Shown here piece after piece: positions 14,017 to 22,379 of a DNA stretch of 24,254 nt. Each line of letters starts with the position of its first letter. The stretch's first letter is position 1. This DNA is from a virus. The stretch is from IMG/VR virus record IMGVR_UViG_3300036791_000162, positions 1-24,254 of that record. One strand, written 5' to 3'. The notes below the pieces were generated by a model. The model searched no databases. It was not told where the DNA came from and saw only the letters and a list, made by a program, of their open reading frames with translations. The position numbers and the translations under genes are program-made.

Positions 14017-16335
14017 TTACACCGTCGCCTCTATCCCCAACTCCACTAGTGTGAACGGACCTGGCGTGTCTTTTATGATCGCCACTCGAGCATCCCACGA
14101 TAGACCCAACGGGAAATAATCATAGGTTTGCTCGCGCATCGGCGCCGGCTGTGTTGCGTCGTCGCCCATGTTGTAGGCCGTGATCCGGCGGATATTCATG
14201 ATCGTGCCGAGAGCCGGCGACGTTGGCGTAAGCGGACCACCGAACAGCCGCGCAAACACAAAGCCGGTGTTGTGAACTGTCCAGGCTGTTACCCGAACAG
14301 CGCGTCGCTTCACCATGCGTTGCTTCCTGGCTTCGCCGGCCGGCGCCATCGGAACGAACGGCTCGAGCACAGATGTCCAAGCTTGACCGGCCATGAGATT
14401 CGGACTGTTCAGATTCTCGCCGCCAGTAAATTGCGGGACAATGAATCCATTGGCGTCAATCTGATAGGTGCCCATGAATACAGTGCCGTTATCAATCAGC
14501 GTCACCGTAACTCCCGGCATAAACCACAGCGGACCCTTGCCACCAGGCGGCGCAAGTACGGCCGGCGGATTGTTGACCGGAAGGTTACAATCGAGGATCG
14601 CAAACGAATCGAGCGTCTCGACCACGGACACGGGTCCGGATCCACCCGCCACGTTGTAGACATTCGTAAAGAGGACTTCCGATAGACGCGCGGAGACCCA
14701 ACTAGGTTTTCCTGCCCCCGTCCAAGGAATCCACCCGGCATTCCCGACAAGCAACCCGTTCTGCAATCTGTAGAAGCCGACAACAATAGAGCCATCGGCA
14801 TTGAGAATGTAGGCGTAGCGTTCCGGAAAGAAACTATCGGCAGTAGGCGCGGCGATGCAAACGGGCCCGGTGAATAAGTGCGTTGCCAGGTCGCCCACTT
14901 CCCGCGTCTCGTATGGCCGGCTATAGGATCCCGTCGCCGCAACCACCATCGGCCGCAGATTGCCGGCGTTGATAAAAATGAGCTCCTCTTGCAGCAATCT
15001 CGGTTGCACGTTTGCACAACCGTCGCGGCTTATTAGATTGAAGGCAACGCTCCCAGGCTTGAGCGGATTGTTGATTGAGATAGGAACGTAATAGATCCCG
15101 ATTGTCGTAAATATATATTCGTTGCCTTCTGCCCCAGGCTCAACGTAGAGCACTTGCGCCTTACCGGGGGCGAGCTCAAACATTCCACCGTCTGCCGTGG
15201 GAATTTGTTGATCGACATAAAGATCAAAAGGCGAGCCGATAGCACTCCAAGAAATCCCGTTCGGGACTGAGGGAAAATTGTAGAAGATGACCCGGTTCTG
15301 ATCGACGCGAACGCCCGAGGGCCAGCCCCGGAAATCGTTCATTACTTCATCGTCCCACAGCGAGATAGCTTGTGGAGGGAGTCCATTCGGGAGACTTGTG
15401 ATCTGCACCGCGCCATAGGGGCCGACGAGTAGTTCAGGCGCACCAAACACACCCGGGATACCCGTTCCGAAAAATTTCCCAGGAACAATATATTGAACCT
15501 CTATCTCAACAGGCGCGGCCCCCTGTGTCGGCGGGCTAGTGCCCCCGCCCGAGTAAATTAAATTGGTAACGATTCCTTTCGCGCCCGACGTGGCACCGAT
15601 AACAAGGTCGCCAACTTGAATTGAACCGCTGACAGCGCCAATCCCCATCAACCACGCATCGAGTATTTTTTGCTGTATGTTTCCGACTAGATGTGTTGGA
15701 TCCGTGTAGCCGGTAATCAGAATTTGAGCGTCAACATAACGCATCAGGGTTCCGACCATGCCGGGAACAGCAATTGGCGAGGAAAACGTAAGTGTAGCGC
15801 CGGCACCGATTGCGGCTGTCGAAGGCTGCATTGTTACGCTTTTAGGCGAGATCCGATAGAACGGCACTCGCGATTGTCCTAAACCGGCGATTGTCGCGAC
15901 GTAGTTTGCAAGTGACCATGCGGAAACGCCATCCCAAGTTAAGACTTGTGGCCGCGATCCCGGGAAACAGATATAGACGTTCAACAAATAAACGTCCCAA
16001 ACGACTTGTTGACAGGTCGCCACCGTCCAAGGCATCCCGCTCGCTGTGAATACATTGGCGCCGGCAGAATTAAATACGTTGAGCGTCCCACCATCAAAAT
16101 TGAGATAGAAAACGCTTCCCGGCTTCATCAACACGGCTTCGGTTCGGCCCGTCGCCAAAAACTTCGCGGTTTTGCCCGGTCGATTGTTGAGCACTCGAGT
16201 CGCGAGGATCCGATAATTGCTCATCTGCCGCGCGCCACCAAGGAACGGCTTTGCATCGTCCGCGCGCTTGGCGCCGACATCGAGCTCACCGCTCGTAAAA
16301 TCCCGTTGTGCTCCGGTGATTTTCGGTCGCGCCAT
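14017..16335 (-). CDS. Tail nozzle protein (T7 gp12 / P22 gp10-like)
   Basis: A 772-residue, beta-rich protein. The N-terminus has the signature of this family: RDFTSGELDV near residues 11-20, then a G-A-R-x-M-x-N-Y-R-I-x-x-x-R-V-L-N-N-R-P-G element (~34-54). The middle contains WDDEVMNDFRGWPSGVRVDQNR, GISWSAIGSPFDLY and FTTIGIYYVPI, typical of beta-propeller repeats in nozzle proteins. The protein forms the hexameric tip of the short tail below the adaptor. It follows the adaptor gene by six bases and precedes the ejection proteins, the usual podovirus order. A Gly-rich insert at ~255-280 (VGDLVIGATSGAKGIVTN) may be a small added domain. Confidence 0.87.
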   Translation of the reverse strand: MARPKITGAQRDFTSGELDVGAKRADDAKPFLGGARQMSNYRILATRVLNNRPGKTAKFLATGRTEAVLMKPGSVFYLNFDGGTLNVFNSAGANVFTASGMPWTVATCQQVVWDVYLLNVYICFPGSRPQVLTWDGVSAWSLANYVATIAGLGQSRVPFYRISPKSVTMQPSTAAIGAGATLTFSSPIAVPGMVGTLMRYVDAQILITGYTDPTHLVGNIQQKILDAWLMGIGAVSGSIQVGDLVIGATSGAKGIVTNLIYSGGGTSPPTQGAAPVEIEVQYIVPGKFFGTGIPGVFGAPELLVGPYGAVQITSLPNGLPPQAISLWDDEVMNDFRGWPSGVRVDQNRVIFYNFPSVPNGISWSAIGSPFDLYVDQQIPTADGGMFELAPGKAQVLYVEPGAEGNEYIFTTIGIYYVPISINNPLKPGSVAFNLISRDGCANVQPRLLQEELIFINAGNLRPMVVAATGSYSRPYETREVGDLATHLFTGPVCIAAPTADSFFPERYAYILNADGSIVVGFYRLQNGLLVGNAGWIPWTGAGKPSWVSARLSEVLFTNVYNVAGGSGPVSVVETLDSFAILDCNLPVNNPPAVLAPPGGKGPLWFMPGVTVTLIDNGTVFMGTYQIDANGFIVPQFTGGENLNSPNLMAGQAWTSVLEPFVPMAPAGEARKQRMVKRRAVRVTAWTVHNTGFVFARLFGGPLTPTSPALGTIMNIRRITAYNMGDDATQPAPMREQTYDYFPLGLSWDARVAIIKDTPGPFTLVELGIEATV

Positions 16336-16341
16336 ATCTCA

Positions 16342-17040
16342 TCACCCCGGCGATCCGGTTCCGCCCCATCCACTCGGAAGCTGCGGCCACGGCCGGCGCA
16401 CGCGCCGCGCTGCAAAGAGCCGACTATTCCACATCGAGCGTTTCGGGGTTTCTTGATCGGCGCGTGTCTTTGCCTCCTGCAGAACGCCAACCCCGATTTT
16501 CCACATAGCCGCGGCTTCGGTGACATCGTACATCAGCGAGCGATAGATCCCGCTCAATGTGAAAAACATCAGCGCAGTTATGAAGGTTCTCGCCATGCGA
16601 TCGGTTGTCGGACTTTGATCCCCGCCAGGATCCGAGGAAACATATTGAATTTGAACAACCCCGGGTGTGGCGCCGGACGGTGCCGGAAAGAATAGGCTCG
16701 AGCCAGAGATCGCGCGTACCTCGAGGTGATTGCCGACAATCTTGTAGATGACCGGCGCATCATCGAGCCGCATCCAAATGAGGTGAACGCAATCCGGCGG
16801 CTTCGGATAAGCCGTATCGAATTGCCTATCTTCGGGAGGCGTCGTCAGCGGTTGAAGGGTTTGGATCTTGGTCACCGCCGCCCAATTATGATTGTCGAGC
16901 ATGAACTCGAGGGCAATCTCGTATGCGCGACTCGCGGCGTTCCAATTATCTGATCCGTCGTCCGCGGTGAACACCTCATCAATGCCCGCGCTAACGAGCG
17001 CATCGTTGATAACGTCGAGTTTTTGAACCGGCCATGTCAT
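16342..17040 (-). CDS. Tail adaptor protein (T7 gp11-like, tail tubular protein A)
   Basis: A 232-residue protein. The ATG at 17040 (MTWPVQKLDVINDALVSAG) is preferred to the TTG at 17055, which overlaps the adhesin gene; GAGG lies about ten bases before the ATG. The N-terminal helices (INDALVSAGI near 11-20, ASRAYEIALEFMLDNHNW near 36-53) and the central beta part (YPKPPDCVHLIWMRLDD, then YKIVGNHLEV) follow the podovirus adaptor pattern. A C-terminal helix bundle (~150-205) is followed by a basic Arg/Pro tail. It joins the portal to the nozzle in the short tail. The neighbouring nozzle gene supports the call. Confidence 0.85.
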   Translation of the reverse strand: MTWPVQKLDVINDALVSAGIDEVFTADDGSDNWNAASRAYEIALEFMLDNHNWAAVTKIQTLQPLTTPPEDRQFDTAYPKPPDCVHLIWMRLDDAPVIYKIVGNHLEVRAISGSSLFFPAPSGATPGVVQIQYVSSDPGGDQSPTTDRMARTFITALMFFTLSGIYRSLMYDVTEAAAMWKIGVGVLQEAKTRADQETPKRSMWNSRLFAARRVRRPWPQLPSGWGGTGSPG

Positions 17041-17041
17041 G

Positions 17042-17758
17042 TCACAGTTCCTCAATTATCCCGATGCCGGTGCCGCCCGGTCCCGCAGGAGCAAAGCCAG
17101 AGCCGTCAGTGCTTCCACCGCCACCGCCCGTATTGACGACCCCGGCGCCACCACCCTGATTCTGGCTATATGGAGCGCCGTAACCTCCGCCGCCTTTGCC
17201 GCCCGTCGTGTTTGATGTAGTTTGCCCGTCGCCACCACCGCCTGCATAATAGTTGTTGTCGATCGGACAGAGCGAACCGTCCCCACCGTTGTGGGTAGTA
17301 CCGGGATTTATCCCCTGCGGACCACCGCCGCCACCACCGGCAACGCCACCATTAGCACCTTGGGAACCAACGCCGCCGGTCGCCCCGCCGCCGCCTGCAC
17401 CGCCATTTCCACCAGCGCCAGTATAGACACCAAAACCGCCGCCATTAGCCGTCAGACCCAATGCCGTCGTGTTGCCTCCAGCCGTGCCGTTTCCGCTGTA
17501 TCCGGGGCTAGTGCCGCCCGCTCCGATCGCCACCGCGTTCACGCCATTAGCCAGCGTGCCGCTCGATGCGATCAGCATTCCGCCGCCGCCGCCTGCGCCT
17601 GCTTGGCCGCCTGCGCCTGCCGCGCCACCACCGGCGACCAGACAGTAGCGAACTGGCCGTGCGCTTGGGCAGGTGATGTTGCCTGAGGCGAGCATCGTGT
17701 AGCGATACTTGAGGCTCGGTTGAAGAACGGCGGTGTTGCCAGTCCCGGTGACGGTGCA
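17042..17758 (-). repeat. Second copy of the Gly-rich adhesin unit
   Basis: This region encodes residues 298-535 of the adhesin. It aligns with residues 41-297 through CTVTGTGNT, ITCP, Y-C and a late Cys-Pro-(V/I)-D element. The copies differ in the length of the Gly-rich array, so the duplication is not very recent. Confidence 0.7.
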
Positions 17759-18649
17759 AGGCGTCTCTGGCGTTCCGCCAGTCTGCAACATCACCCTGCC
17801 GCTGCCGCCGGAGTTAGCCGTGACGGTTTGACCGTTGTTGCCGCCTGCGCCACCACCCGTATTTGCTGTTCCTGGGGTTGCTACTGTACTAGTTGATCCG
17901 ACGCCACCATTCCCACCGCCCTGTGTTCCAAGTGCAGGCGTTGGACCTGAGTAAGACCCCCCTCCTCCACCACCGGCATAGGCCACGCCATCGACCGGAC
18001 ATGTCTGACCAATACCACCGGGCGCACCCATCCCCCCGGAAGGAACAACCCCACCTAGACCACCAGCCCCACCGCCACCGCCACCCGCATAACCCACTAT
18101 CGGGTTATCACCGCCTTTGTTGCCTTGGCCCGCAGTGCCCGCACCGCCGACATAAGTGTTGGTGGCATCCGCGCCCGCGCCGCCGCCTGACCCGCCAGCC
18201 GCGCCATTAGTGGCGGGGCCGCCGTAGCCGCCGCCGGTTGCCGTTTTGCCAATCGCAACGGAATTTCCGCCGTTCACCGATCCGGTGCCGCCGGCCCCGA
18301 CCGTGATAGTGTTCGCGCCCAGGGCGAGCGTGCCGTAGCCAAACAACATGCCACCCGCGCCGCCACCCCCGGCATAGGCGCTCCCAGCGGCGCCGCCGCC
18401 GCCCGCGATGATGCAGTAGACCGTGTTAGGGATCGCGACCGGACATGTGATCGTCCCGCTTACGATGAACTTGTAGTTGACGAGTGAGCCAACAATCGTG
18501 ACGGTGTTGCCGGTGCCGGTAACGGTGCATGCGACGACCCCCCCGCCGCCAGGACCAACGCCAATCGCTACGAATGTGCCAGGGAGTTGCGCATAGATGC
18601 TCCATGCGCTTGAAAGCAAGAATGCTGCGGAAAGTAGCCAGCGCTTCAT
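17042..18649 (-). CDS. Exported-looking polyglycine-rich adhesin with internal duplication
   Basis: A 535-residue protein. The ATG at 18649 overlaps the fibre-gene stop (ATGA). Residues 1-20 look like a Sec signal peptide (K2, R3, a hydrophobic core, Ala20 before Gln21). The rest is two related copies (~41-297 and ~298-535). Each begins C-T-V-T-G-T-G-N-T, runs through a short beta region with two more cysteines, then a long Gly-rich array. Four cysteines occupy matching places in each copy: 41, 69, 79, 217 and 298, 327, 336, 461. The Gly arrays resemble polyglycine-II bundles of phage receptor-binding adhesins such as T4-like gp38. Receptor binding is therefore the likely job. A signal peptide on a virion protein is unexpected. 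Confidence 0.8.
   Translation of the reverse strand: MKRWLLSAAFLLSSAWSIYAQLPGTFVAIGVGPGGGGVVACTVTGTGNTVTIVGSLVNYKFIVSGTITCPVAIPNTVYCIIAGGGGAAGSAYAGGGGAGGMLFGYGTLALGANTITVGAGGTGSVNGGNSVAIGKTATGGGYGGPATNGAAGGSGGGAGADATNTYVGGAGTAGQGNKGGDNPIVGYAGGGGGGAGGLGGVVPSGGMGAPGGIGQTCPVDGVAYAGGGGGGSYSGPTPALGTQGGGNGGVGSTSTVATPGTANTGGGAGGNNGQTVTANSGGSGRVMLQTGGTPETPCTVTGTGNTAVLQPSLKYRYTMLASGNITCPSARPVRYCLVAGGGAAGAGGQAGAGGGGGMLIASSGTLANGVNAVAIGAGGTSPGYSGNGTAGGNTTALGLTANGGGFGVYTGAGGNGGAGGGGATGGVGSQGANGGVAGGGGGGPQGINPGTTHNGGDGSLCPIDNNYYAGGGGDGQTTSNTTGGKGGGGYGAPYSQNQGGGAGVVNTGGGGGSTDGSGFAPAGPGGTGIGIIEEL
17759..18529 (-). repeat. First copy of the Gly-rich adhesin unit
   Basis: This region encodes residues 41-297. 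It is the partner of the unit at 17042-17758 and shares the same order of motifs and four equivalent cysteines. Confidence 0.7.
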
Positions 18650-21165
18650 TTCACATCCTTGAGCAATGTGCCGCCAACGCAGTAATTGGTCGCGGTGCAT
18701 TGATAGGAAACAATGTCAACGGCATTCGCCGCCGTGCTTAAGATGTAGTTGCACCCGCCCGCACATTTCAAAAATGTGCTGAACGTCGCGGGGATCGTGA
18801 ACGGGCCGCCGGTCGCCGGTTGAATAAATTTGATGAGCCCTGCTTGTCCCGCCTTGAAGTTGTACATGTTGATCGTGGTGATGTTGGCGGAGAGCGTGAC
18901 GGCCCCGTTGAGGATCGTTGACATGTCGAGGTTCAGGTTCGCGCCCGCCTGAGTCGGTGCGGACTCGCCAGTGAACACCTGATCCGCAATTAGAACCTTA
19001 TTAGTTGTGCCGGCCCGAAAATTGGCAGCGGTTGCAGTATCAACGGCAATGGTCCCGCCGCCGGCCACAGCCGGACCTCCCGTAAGTGCAACTCCGGTAT
19101 TGATAAAGCCGGACGCCAGCCGCGCGTTTGGCAGCGTCCCGCTGGTGATGTTGCTGGCGTTGGTCGTATCGGTCGTTGCAGAAGGAGCCAGCACAGGCGT
19201 GCCGGTCAGATCGTTATAGGCACCACTGGTCGCAACCGTCGCAAAACCTACGCCGCTCGTTTTTGTGCAAGTAATGGCCCCCGCCGTTGTGATTGTGCAA
19301 TCGCCGCCCATAGTAAAGCCGCCGAATGCACCAGAGCTATTGAATTGAATTTGGCCGTTCGTTCCGCCCGGTGCGCCGCATCCTTTTCCCGCATCAACAA
19401 TGTTGCCGGCGGCATCAAACTGCGCGCAATTCCCGTTGGTGAGAGCGCCGGACGTTGATGCAATGTTTGCTGTTCGGTTCGGCCAAGTCAGAGTGCCACT
19501 AAGCGTTACGCCGGCAGGGGGTTGAATCGTGATCGTGCCGCCGGTAACGCTGGCATAGCTGGCTATGCCCGTAGTCTGACCGGGAACGCCTATGGTTGCA
19601 TGGCCGGCGTTGACGGTTAGATTCGGATCGCCTTGTACTGCCGTCCCGGCATTTGGATAGAAGGCAATCGCGCCAGCCGTCCCGGCGCCGACTGTTCCGC
19701 TGCCGCCGCTGCCGCCGCCGCAAGGTGCTCCCGCATCGGAAAGATTGTGGTTTGCATCTATAGTGACGCAATTTCCAATCGCCATTGCCGTGTTGGTGTA
19801 CGGAATAATGCCCGTCGTGCCCAACGTGCCGGCGATGGTGACGCCATTGAGCAAAAATGTATTGTTCGCCGTATCGAAGGTTTTGTTGGTCAGAGTTTGC
19901 GCTTCGATCGTTCCGACTACAATTCCGCTCGCCGGAAAGGCAATAGTCGTCCCGCTCTTTTGGAATGTGCCGGTGACATTAAGCGTCCCGCTTGCGGTGT
20001 CCGTGGTTGCGTTCGTATGCACAAGCGTTGGAGAGCCAGCGAATGCGCCGGCACTATTAAACTGATAGGAATTTGGTGAGCCGGCCGGAGCCGTTACAGG
20101 GATCGTGTTGCAGCCGAAACCCGAGCCGGTTGTCCATATCAGCGCATTAAGAGCGCCCGCGCATCCCGTTAAAGGCAACGCTTGCGCGCCGGACCCAAGA
20201 TTGCCGTAGACTGCATTTGTCGCAATCGCCGGCATCTGCGCAAAGCCGACTTGTCCGGAAATCTGCCCGAATGAATAGTCATTAGCTGCAGGCGTAACGG
20301 GCCCGGTTCGCGTGTTAAAACTTGTGACGCTGGTGCTGCACCCAAAGCCGACGCCGGCCGCCCAAGTCAGAGCGTTGCCGGTCGCGCAAGGTGGCACCGC
20401 AATCGCAGCCGCACCGGATCCGAGATTGCCATAGAGGTTGTTTGTGGCAATCGGCGGCATCTGCCCGAGAGCCACATTGCCGCCAATTTGCGAAAAGCTG
20501 TAATCGTTAGCTGCGGCTACTACCCCGCCGATACGGCCAAAAACGCTAGTGACAAGCGTGCCGCCGCCGCCGCCGACGACAGGGCTATACATGATGACGT
20601 TGGTGCCGGTTGAATCGAACCCGACAACACTGCCCATCCGATTCGCGGCCGGCGGCATCAACCCAATCGATTCACCTGGCAAGCCGAGAAGCGCACGCCC
20701 GCTAATATCGTTCAGCTTGTCCCAGGTCTCGCGGTTCTGTGAGACGAGATCCGTAATCGCGACGTTGAGATCGCGCGCCGGGACGCCCTTGTTCTCCGCG
20801 AACTGAGAGACACGGCGCGGGCGCCGCGCGCCTACGACAATGACCGTCCCGGTTCGCGGATTGGTGAACGTAACTTGCGCATTCGTAATCGGCCGCGCGA
20901 TGCTATTGAGCGAACCCGAGGGCGAGGTGAGCGTCCAATTCCCGCTTTGCGGCGTCAAAACATTGTTGACGAATACCTCGATCCAATTTTGATAGTCGGT
21001 GCCATCACCGTAAATCGCGAACGGTATCGAGACGGGCCCGGTCGAATTGTTGAGGGTGACGGTCGCTATGCGAGGCGCGTCCGGCAGACCGGGAACCGGC
21101 GCCGGCTGTGCCATCGCAAGACCAGCCGAGAACAGGAAAGCGAGGAGAGCCGCGAAGATCCTCAT
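18646..21165 (-). CDS. Tail fibre protein with T7-type N-terminal adaptor and signal-peptide-like start
   Basis: An 839-residue protein. I chose the ATG at 21165 because GAGG lies 8 bases upstream and a terminator lies just before it; a longer frame from 21300 would cross that terminator. Residues 1-19 (MRIFAALLAFLFSAGLAMA before Gln20) look like a Sec signal peptide. Residues ~33-150 follow the N-terminal attachment domain of T7 gp17-like fibres: I-P-F-A-I-Y-G-D-x-x-D-Y-Q, VFVNNVL, W-T-L-T-S-P-S-G, VTFTNP, GTVIVVGARRPRR, then a helix. The shaft has two ~73-residue repeats (209-355) and later segments such as QTLTNKTFD. The fourteen cysteines come in pairs (260/276, 335/352, 466/482, 580/596, 623/633, 801/805, 823/829). 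It should bind the tail and recognise the host. Confidence 0.85.
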   Translation of the reverse strand: MRIFAALLAFLFSAGLAMAQPAPVPGLPDAPRIATVTLNNSTGPVSIPFAIYGDGTDYQNWIEVFVNNVLTPQSGNWTLTSPSGSLNSIARPITNAQVTFTNPRTGTVIVVGARRPRRVSQFAENKGVPARDLNVAITDLVSQNRETWDKLNDISGRALLGLPGESIGLMPPAANRMGSVVGFDSTGTNVIMYSPVVGGGGGTLVTSVFGRIGGVVAAANDYSFSQIGGNVALGQMPPIATNNLYGNLGSGAAAIAVPPCATGNALTWAAGVGFGCSTSVTSFNTRTGPVTPAANDYSFGQISGQVGFAQMPAIATNAVYGNLGSGAQALPLTGCAGALNALIWTTGSGFGCNTIPVTAPAGSPNSYQFNSAGAFAGSPTLVHTNATTDTASGTLNVTGTFQKSGTTIAFPASGIVVGTIEAQTLTNKTFDTANNTFLLNGVTIAGTLGTTGIIPYTNTAMAIGNCVTIDANHNLSDAGAPCGGGSGGSGTVGAGTAGAIAFYPNAGTAVQGDPNLTVNAGHATIGVPGQTTGIASYASVTGGTITIQPPAGVTLSGTLTWPNRTANIASTSGALTNGNCAQFDAAGNIVDAGKGCGAPGGTNGQIQFNSSGAFGGFTMGGDCTITTAGAITCTKTSGVGFATVATSGAYNDLTGTPVLAPSATTDTTNASNITSGTLPNARLASGFINTGVALTGGPAVAGGGTIAVDTATAANFRAGTTNKVLIADQVFTGESAPTQAGANLNLDMSTILNGAVTLSANITTINMYNFKAGQAGLIKFIQPATGGPFTIPATFSTFLKCAGGCNYILSTAANAVDIVSYQCTATNYCVGGTLLKDVK
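20101..20541 (-). repeat. Two tandem ~73-residue repeats in the fibre shaft
   Basis: Residues 209-282 and 283-355 of the fibre share AANDYSF-x-Q-I, Q-M-P-x-I-A-T-N, YGNLGSGA and a Cys-x16-Cys element ending in GFGC. They form an internal duplication of a shaft module. Confidence 0.75.
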
Positions 21166-21177
21166 TGGCGCGTCCTC

Positions 21178-21210
21178 AAAAAGATGGCCGCAAGGGCGAA
21201 CCCTGCGGCC
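21178..21210 (-). terminator. Intrinsic terminator between the head genes and the fibre genes
   Basis: On the minus strand GGCCGCA-GGG, a TTCG tetraloop, CCC, one bulged T and TGCGGCC form a 10-bp GC-rich stem, followed by ATCTTTTT. This is a textbook Rho-independent terminator. It lies 23 bases after the stop of the 168-residue gene and just before the fibre gene. Read-through would set a lower level of fibre and tail genes relative to capsid. Confidence 0.85.
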
Positions 21211-21232
21211 GTCAGGTTCAGGGGGCGAACAG

Positions 21233-21739
21233 TTAACCGGCGCGCAAATTCGGGTCGCCAAATATCGGATCTTGGCGCCTAACCTCCTTGAGCATTTCAT
21301 CGCCTTCGCGCCGCCGTCTCTCGAGCTCGGCTTGGCCGTGACCCGGTTTCATCCCAGGCGGTAGACCTGAATTTGCATCGTTCTCATGCCCGCGCGTGCG
21401 CGAGCTCACATAGTAGCGGTTCGGTTCGCGATCCAACGTATCGTCGGCATCGCAAGAGTATTGCGAGAACTCGACCGGGCCGCCGTTTTTCTTGTGCCAC
21501 TCCTGAAACTCGAGCCGTGCCTTGCCGAACGCTTTGAGCTCGGTCTCGTAGTCCTCGAGGATCACGCGGAACTCGATCATCGCGAGATCATATTCGCCTT
21601 CCGAGATACCATCCTGCTTTGGCGGGACAGGCTTCTCGGGCATCCTTGGCTTGCGCGGCCCCGTGTCCCACAACCACACTTGTTGATCGTGCTGGTCATC
21701 GACCATGTGTAGATTCGGAGCGACAAGAGGCCGTGGCAC
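21233..21739 (-). CDS. Hypothetical protein of the virion module
   Basis: A 168-residue, highly charged protein that I do not recognise. It starts with GTG at 21739, preceded by GGAGGAG at 6 bases, and that ribosome site overlaps the end of the previous gene. The N-terminal ~40 residues are Pro-rich and contain QQVWLWDTGPRKP. Residues ~47-85 are a long helix, followed by FSQYSCDADDTLDREPNRYYVSS in two pieces and a Gly/Pro/His stretch. The final helix is Arg/Glu-rich. It is the last gene before the terminator and lies between capsid-type genes and tail fibres. A minor structural or assembly role is likely from position alone. Confidence 0.75.
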   Translation of the reverse strand: MPRPLVAPNLHMVDDQHDQQVWLWDTGPRKPRMPEKPVPPKQDGISEGEYDLAMIEFRVILEDYETELKAFGKARLEFQEWHKKNGGPVEFSQYSCDADDTLDREPNRYYVSSRTRGHENDANSGLPPGMKPGHGQAELERRRREGDEMLKEVRRQDPIFGDPNLRAG

Positions 21740-21742
21740 GGA

Positions 21743-22351
21743 TTACTCCTCCGGAAGCACGGCCAGGAAGGCGCGATAGTTGATGCTCGTCGGCGCGAGA
21801 TTGTAGAGCTTGAGATACTGATACTTTTGATTGGCCTGTTCGTTTGTAAACAGGATCTCATAGACAATACCGCTGCCGCCCGGGATTGCCGGCGCGGGAA
21901 TCGGGTTCGGTTGAGACGCGCCGGCACCGACTTGCATCTGCCCAAGCTGCGCCACGTTACCGGCACCAAAGACCGGATCATTCGACCCGACCACAAGAAA
22001 CGACACGCCGCCGGTTATTGCGAGCACGCTGATCCAAATCACCGCATCAATGCGCGCGAGTTGTGGCTTGATCGTCGCAACGTCCGCAATCGGCGGCAGG
22101 GTTACGACTGCGGCCTGATTGCCGCCGAGATCCACCACCGCATCGGCACCATCGACTTGCGAATAACCCGCCGCCGTGTAGGCCGCCGCGTTGTCCGAAA
22201 GCTGATTGTTGCGGTCGAAGGCATAGGTGCGATCACCAGCGCCGGCCCACAGTCTCGGAACCGCGTTCGGATCGCGCGCGTATTTGCGCAAGACCTCGAG
22301 CGCATCCCTGCGGCGAAGGTTCAGCGGGAGAGGACGAAGGATCTTGACCAT
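21743..22351 (-). CDS. Predicted virion protein downstream of the capsid gene, possibly a capsid cement protein
   Basis: A 202-residue protein with GGAG 7 bases before its ATG. After a basic N-terminal ~45 residues the chain is beta-rich. It reads VVDLGGNQAAVVTLPPI (~72-88), then DAVIWISVLAITGGVSFLVVGS (in two strands), a Gly/Ala loop, and YEILFTNEQANQKYQYLKLYNLA (in two pieces) near the end. This pattern of DLGG, LVVGSNDP and a closing YLKLYN strand resembles small jelly-roll or cement proteins encoded next to capsid genes in phages such as Bordetella BPP-1 (Bbp16-like). The family match is my impression only. The position directly after the major capsid gene supports a head role. Confidence 0.75.
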   Translation of the reverse strand: MVKILRPLPLNLRRRDALEVLRKYARDPNAVPRLWAGAGDRTYAFDRNNQLSDNAAAYTAAGYSQVDGADAVVDLGGNQAAVVTLPPIADVATIKPQLARIDAVIWISVLAITGGVSFLVVGSNDPVFGAGNVAQLGQMQVGAGASQPNPIPAPAIPGGSGIVYEILFTNEQANQKYQYLKLYNLAPTSINYRAFLAVLPEE

Positions 22352-22379
22352 TGCGGTACTCCGTCAGCAGGGTTTTCGG

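Noticed and set aside
17042-18649. Host PE_PGRS-type or eukaryotic glycine-rich protein
   Set aside because: The gene sits inside a phage virion operon with ATGA coupling to the fibre gene, and its repeat layout fits a phage adhesin better.
21166-21300. Extended N-terminus of the fibre gene from 21300
   Set aside because: The extra 45 residues would read through the intrinsic terminator and overlap the previous gene, while the ATG at 21165 has a ribosome site and begins a clean signal peptide.
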